From Candidatus Fredericiella danica (GTDB lineage: Bacteria; Chloroflexota; Anaerolineae; Caldilineales; Caldilineaceae), in NCBI GenBank assembly GCA_016713335.1, contig JADJPH010000028.1, positions 9,958 through 73,957 on the forward strand: a stretch of DNA of 64,000 nt, in the 5' to 3' direction. The notes under the pieces were generated by a model. The model was not told the origin of the DNA. It was given only the letters and a program-made list of their open reading frames with translations, and ran no database searches. The position numbers and the translations under genes were made by a program. Position 1 is the first letter of the stretch. Each line of letters opens with the position of its first letter. Shown one piece after another: positions 59,727 to 64,000 of the stretch.

Positions 59727-60501
59727 TCACTCAGTAATAATCACCAGGGTGCCCAGATTATCTTTGGTGCTCGGGAACCAGGTGGTCTTACCATCCCAGG
59801 TGGGTCCAGCCCAATCGAACAGCCATTTGGCGTCGGCATTTGTCATGTTGATGCAGCCGTGGCTTTTGGGCATACCGAAGTCATTGTGCCAGTACGAGCC
59901 GTGAAAGGCATATTCCTGATAGAAGTACTGCACCCATTTCACATTGGGAAGGCTATAGTAGTAAGCGCCTGTGCCACCGCTCATTGTCTGCGATTTGACT
60001 TTTGTCTTGATGCGAAACTCGCCGGTGACAGTGGGCGTATTGTCCAATCCCGACGAGATGACGAACCCGCGGACTGGTTTATTCCCCTCATAGGCAACGA
60101 CGACCTGTTCGCTGAGATCCACCCGGATCCATCTGTCGTCATCCTGGGGGGACCTTGACTGGTGTCAGGTGGGAAAGATCCAGCGGTCCCGTTGCAAAGA
60201 AGGCGGTCGTGCGCCGTTCGATGTCATCACCAAAGGTGCGCTTGATCTGAGGTCCAATTTGAGCGGCGTTGAAGGGAAGCGGCGGTCGCTGCACGGGGCG
60301 CATCAACGACGCCTCAATCGTCCCGCCCGGGAGTGGGGGTGCAATCGCAACGGCTGGGATGTCTGCTGCGCCCCGATCATCGCCTTCAGTTGCATGGGCG
60401 AGACCTGGATTGGCGACAATAGAGAGAGCAAAGATGCAAAGCAAAAGCCAGCGACGCGCGAATTGTAATCCACTGCGTTGCCAGCGCCCGTGATTCGACA
60501 C
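59727..60501 (-). CDS. Secreted L,D-transpeptidase (YkuD), one frameshift
   Basis: The start MSNHGRWQRSGLQFARRWLL has a signal peptide ending near LAHA. A proline-rich linker follows. The YkuD domain is in the second frame (VDLSEQVVVAYEGNKPVRGF) with the catalytic motif HGSYWHNDFGMPKSHGCINM (His and Cys). The break is the six-base C/G run at about 60144-60151, where HLTPVKVPPG joins QDDDRWIRVDLSE. About 257 residues. It cross-links peptidoglycan 3-3 or attaches proteins to the wall. A second YkuD gene lies upstream on the same strand. Confidence 0.88.
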
Positions 60502-60731
60502 GAAATGTACTCCTCAATCTTTTCTTCGTTGTTAATCCGGCGGCTGTTTGTTCCGGTCAATGCGCCGCAGAAGCAAGGCGACTATCGTCATTGCCACAAA
60601 TCGATCCTATTGTAGCTGAACATAGCGAACTGTTCAATTACGCGATTGGAGTAGAAACTGACAATTTCGCACACCAGTTCAGGCTGCCGTCCCAATCCGG
60701 TCGGGCGCACGCCCATAATAGGTAAACGAAA

Positions 60732-60770
60732 ACGGGGCGTTTGCGGATTGGCGCCGCGCAAACGCCCCGT
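60732..60770 (-). terminator. Terminator for the LysM/YkuD gene
   Basis: Bases 60732-60745 and 60757-60770 are perfect 14-base complements (ACGGGGCGTTTGCG). On the minus strand the stem is followed by TTCGTTT, so it terminates the leftward gene. Apart from this, 60502-60794 holds only the upstream region of the other YkuD gene and no supported frame. Confidence 0.8.
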
Positions 60771-60794
60771 TGCGAAAGCCCTAGCGTCTGGCAA

Positions 60795-61835
60795 TCAGTA
60801 ATGGACGTAGACTTCGGTGCCCATCGCAGCCCACTCGTAGAGCATCCCTGCTTCTGACACGCTCATGTTGACGCAACCATGGCTGCCGGGCACGCCAAAC
60901 GCATTGCGCCAGTACGCGCCATGGATGGCGTAGGCACTATAGAAGTACATCACCCAGGGAACGTTCGGTAGGTCATAGCCGGGCCCCGTCATCCGCTGCG
61001 CCTTGTATTTGCGGTCAATCGTGAAGCGACCGGTCACGGTTGGGGTTTCACTTTTGCCGCTGCTGATGTAGGTGCGGAGGACGGCCACATCGCCCTGCCA
61101 GGCGGTTAGCGTCTGATCGGTCAGATTGACCTCAATCCAGCGTTTGCCCTCAGCCGGGGCTGCCACCAGGTTTAGCGCGGTGGCGGCGGCATCCGGTTTT
61201 AGCCGCAGGCGCTGGCCGGGGTAGATATAGTTGGCGCTTGGCAGCCCATTTGCCACGAGCAGTTGCTGGACGGTACTGTCGTTGGCGGCGGCGATGGCGG
61301 CAAGGGTGTCGCCAGACCTGACCACATAGATGCCGCTGGCGACGGAGGGTGCCAGGGCATTGACCTCAGGACCAGATGCTTCCACCGCGGCCGCGCGCGC
61401 AGAGACCCGGAGCTGTTGGCCGACCCAGATCATACTGGCGTTGCTGATGTTGTTGAGGCGCAGCAGATCGCCTGTGCTCATGCCAAACTGTTTGGCAATG
61501 GCCGAGAGCGTATCGCCCCGCACCACGGTGTAATAGCCGCTGTCGCCGGGTAAGGTTTCACTGGTGGCAGGCGCCATGGCGGAAGGTGCGGCGGTGAGGC
61601 CGGGGATTTCAAGCCGTTGGCCAGAAAAGACGAGATTGGGATTGGCGATGCCGTTGTAGGCTGCCAGTTCCTGCAGTGAAAGGCCGTAGTGTTGGGCGAT
61701 TGAGGAGAGGTTTTCGCCCCCGGCGACGACGTGGACGCGGCCCTGTGCTTGCGCTGGCCGGCCGGTGCACAGGGCTAAGATGGCGGCGGCAGCCAAGAAA
61801 AGCAACCGCGCCCAGAGTGGTGTTGTTCCCCGCAT
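60795..61835 (-). CDS. LysM-containing L,D-transpeptidase
   Basis: ATG 61835 (MRGTTPLWARLLFLAAAAIL) is preceded by GGGGGA, better than an ATG seven codons earlier. A signal peptide ends near PAQA. Three LysM peptidoglycan-binding repeats follow (HVVAGGENLSSIAQHYGLSL, YTVVRGDTLSAIAKQFGMST, YVVRSGDTLAAIAAANDSTV). The YkuD domain then has IHGAYWRNAFGVPGSHGCVN. It is 346 residues and intact. It acts on the wall outside the cell. Confidence 0.93.
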   Translation of the reverse strand: MRGTTPLWARLLFLAAAAILALCTGRPAQAQGRVHVVAGGENLSSIAQHYGLSLQELAAYNGIANPNLVFSGQRLEIPGLTAAPSAMAPATSETLPGDSGYYTVVRGDTLSAIAKQFGMSTGDLLRLNNISNASMIWVGQQLRVSARAAAVEASGPEVNALAPSVASGIYVVRSGDTLAAIAAANDSTVQQLLVANGLPSANYIYPGQRLRLKPDAAATALNLVAAPAEGKRWIEVNLTDQTLTAWQGDVAVLRTYISSGKSETPTVTGRFTIDRKYKAQRMTGPGYDLPNVPWVMYFYSAYAIHGAYWRNAFGVPGSHGCVNMSVSEAGMLYEWAAMGTEVYVHY

Positions 61836-61935
61836 GTTTAGTTCCCCCATCAGCAAAGCTTCGATGGCGCGTCTGCGTCAAAGTTGCATAGTTGAGGGGT
61901 GTCTTCTGTGGTGACAGAATCCGGCTGACATCCCA

Positions 61936-62019
<84 letters not shown>

Positions 62020-62084
62020 GGCTTAACAATATTCTATTCAATGCGGGGTCAGTTGTCAACTATTTATTCATTGGCCCCGTTCTT

Positions 62085-62194
62085 GAGACTGGGAGACAAA
62101 GAGACTGGGAGACAAAGAGACTGGGAGCCAAAGAGACTGGGAGCCAAAGAGACCGGGAGCCAAAGAGACTGGGAGCCAAAGAGACTGGGAGACA
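62085..62194 (+). repeat. Tandem repeat of a 16-base unit, 6.9 copies
   Basis: Units of GAGACTGGGAG(A/C)CAAA follow each other without spacers from 62085; differences are one A/C site and one T/C site in the fifth copy. It lies between tRNA-Leu and rqcH, about 110 bases before the rqcH start. The purine-rich strand is the coding strand of rqcH. Confidence 0.9.
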
Positions 62195-62306
62195 CAATGG
62201 TATGGTACTCCACCGTCACGCGTCGGTCGCGCGCTTGTGCTCCGCTCGAAGGGGCGGGGGTATGGTATGCTTTCGAGCAGCGACTATTGTGATACGACAG
62301 GACTCA

Positions 62307-64000
62307 ATGCCCATGCATTTTGATGCGCTGTGTACGGCATGTATGGCTCAAGAATTGCAGAGGATGCTCTGCCCGGGGCGCGTGCAGCAGGTGGTGATGC
62401 CTGACGCACAGAGCCTGGGCTTCGAAATCTATGCAAATGGCGCCCGGCGCCAACTGCTGATCACGGTCAATTCGCCGCTGCCGCGCCTTCAGGTCGTGTC
62501 TTACAAATTGCGGCGCGGGGTCGAACATGAGACACCGGTGCTATTGTTGTTGCGGAAATATGCTAGAGATGCACTTTTAATTTCGATTGTGCAGCCTGTG
62601 TACTGGGAGCGCGTGCTGTACCTGAACTTTGAGCATCGCGAAAGTGGCGCGACGACGCTGGTGGTGGAGCTCCTCGGCAGGCAAAGCAATCTCCTGCTGA
62701 TGCGGCACGATGGCCGTATTCTGGACGCGTTACGGCGCGTGGCGCCGCAGCAGGAGGGGCAACGGGCCTTGCTGCCGGGTGCAGTCTATGCGCTGCCGCC
62801 GGCGCCCGCGAAACTGGCGCCGCTCGACCATGGCGCCGACGATTATTACACGACGTTGGAGTCGATCGTACATTCACCCGGCCGGCTCTGGAAAGTGCTG
62901 GTCGAGCACCTGGCGGGACTCAGCCCGACGGCCGCACGCGAGCTTGCCTGGCGTACTACCGGTGATGCAGAAGCCGCGGCGGAAGGCGCCAACTTGCTGG
63001 CGTTGGCAGAGGCCATCCAATCGCTGTGGCTCCCCACCCAGCAAGGTGGTTGGCATCCCGGCATCGCCCGCCGTGGTGCATCCATTGAGGGTTTCGCGCC
63101 GTACGAGCTTCACTTTCTGAGTAGTTTTGAGCCGGCCGGCGACTTGAGTACGGCGCTAGAAACGTTTGTGGCAGGCCTGGCGACGCGCGAACCGGCCAAA
63201 GTGGCCGACGCCTACGCCGGGCAGCGTCGCGCCGTGGCTGCCCTTGTGCGCAAAGCGCGGCAGCGCATTGAACGCCAACTCGCGGCGTTGGCCGGCGACG
63301 AACCCGCACCCGGTGAGGCAGCACGCCTGCGCACCAATGCGGAGTGGTTGTTGGCCTTTAGCAGCCAGGTTGAACCTGGTCAGCAGACGCTGGTGGTGCC
63401 GCTGGATGAAGCGTCGCTGCTGATTGAACTCGACCCGCGTAAGACCCCCTTTGAGCAGGCGGATCAGTGGTTTGCCCGCGCAGCCAAGTGTGAACGCGCG
63501 GCGCGCTGGATCCCTCAGCGCCGGGAGCAACTGCGCCGCGATCTCGAGTTTGTGGAGCAACTTGCGCCGATCTAGAAGGTGCTACGAATCAGCCAGAGAT
63601 TGCAGGCGCGCGACGAACTTTACGCAGCAGGCTTTGTGCAGGAATCGCGAGAGCGTTCCGGCCAGGCCGGGGTCAGCGGCAGAAGAGTGGCCCCGCTCCG
63701 CTTCCGCTCGGAGCGAGGATTTGAGATCCTGGTTGGGCGCAATGCGCGGCAAAATGAGCTGGTCACCTTTTCCTTGGCGCGGCCAGGAGATGTATGGCTG
63801 CATGCGCGGGGCGTGCCGGGTGCGCATGTGGTGGTCAAAGCTGCCGGTCGGACGCCTGATCCTGACACAGTGACGGCGGCCGCCCAATTAGCCGCCTATC
63901 ATTCCGGCGCCCGTGGCGAGCGCGCCGCGTCCGTGATCGTGACCGACCGGCGGCACGTGCACCGGCCGCCCGGTGGCAGAACCGGGCAGGTGCTTGTGGA
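62307..64000 (+). CDS. rqcH: Rqc2 homolog RqcH (NFACT protein), 3' end outside the window
   Basis: RqcH binds stalled 50S subunits and adds alanine tails that mark the nascent chain for decay. ATG 62307 (MPMHFDALCTACMAQELQRM) is the family start; the frame is open much further upstream only because it runs through the tandem repeat. NFACT-N ends near residue 200; a coiled coil (RRAVAALVRKARQRIERQLA) follows, and NFACT-R (RFRSERGFEILVGRNARQNE, WLHARGVPGAHVVVK) runs to the window edge. A TAG at 63573-63575 is caused by one missing base near 63566, compensated by one extra near 63604: the intervening frame reads ADLEGATNQPEIA, as the family requires. Confidence 0.92.

Noticed and set aside
60588..60794. 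Minus-strand 68-residue gene
   Set aside because: It overlaps a perfect terminator stem and has no recognisable sequence.
62085..62194. CRISPR array
   Set aside because: The units follow each other directly with no spacers, the unit is only 16 bases and no cas gene is present.
63573..63575. In-frame TAG read as a recoded (pyrrolysine or suppressed) codon in rqcH
   Set aside because: The neighbouring frame codes the family-like residues across the stop, so paired indels explain it.

Overview
The window looks like a chromosomal segment of a Chloroflexota bacterium, probably near Anaerolineae/Caldilineae (inference, about 0.6 confidence). The DNA is GC-rich. The clues are a single long ribosomal-protein supercluster, a Gram-positive-like insertion in S12, zinc-binding forms of S14, S4 and L36, a yvcK-gap-pgk-X-tpiA operon, large secreted beta-helix, CotH and subtilisin proteins, and LysM/YkuD L,D-transpeptidases. 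No phage, integrase, transposase or CRISPR array was seen.

Layout. 1-10.4 kb: the tail of a YgjP-like metalloprotein, a two-gene molybdenum hydroxylase, a secreted beta-helix protein, pdxH with a PLP-dependent D-threonine-aldolase-like enzyme, and a badly broken CotH/lamin-tail gene. 10.4-33.8 kb: the translation supercluster rpsL-rpsG-fusA-tuf, S10, spc and alpha operons, then truA-rplM-rpsI, with secY, adk, map and rpoA inside. infA is missing from its usual place between map and rpmJ. 33.8-40.6 kb: a truncated MogA-like gene, tal, a second beta-helix surface protein, a repeat-rich stretch, DUF1801, a small monooxygenase and thioredoxin. 40.6-43.5 kb (minus): exosortase, EpsI, a lipoprotein and an HExxH membrane protease in one tight operon. 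43.7-48.6 kb (minus): the glycolytic operon. 48.7-53.8 kb: a lipoprotein coupled to an AlbA-type regulator, then a thiolase with its DUF35 partner. 53.9-64 kb: Bcp peroxiredoxin, a subtilase, a lipase, a response-regulator/cyclase divergent from a GAF protein, two L,D-transpeptidases, tRNA-Leu(UAA) and rqcH.

Two features run through the whole window. First, about 33 small indels interrupt reading frames, including in essential genes (rpsG, tuf, rpsC, secY, rqcH). In most cases the protein family continues perfectly in the next frame, so most are probably sequence or assembly errors. The CotH gene is hit far more often, and gapA has a clean in-frame loss of its catalytic segment. Second, three families of dispersed short palindromic or tandem repeats sit between genes and in several places run into genes: in-frame inside the molybdenum hydroxylase, as the C-terminal tail of the DUF1801 protein, and as the truncated end of the MogA-like protein.

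The most interesting candidates for something new are the four-gene exosortase/EpsI/lipoprotein/membrane-protease operon, with no classical PEP-CTERM substrate in view, and a short shared C-terminal motif (hydrophobic-P-x-[LI]-x-[KR]-stop) on the three large secreted proteins of the window whose C-terminus can be read.
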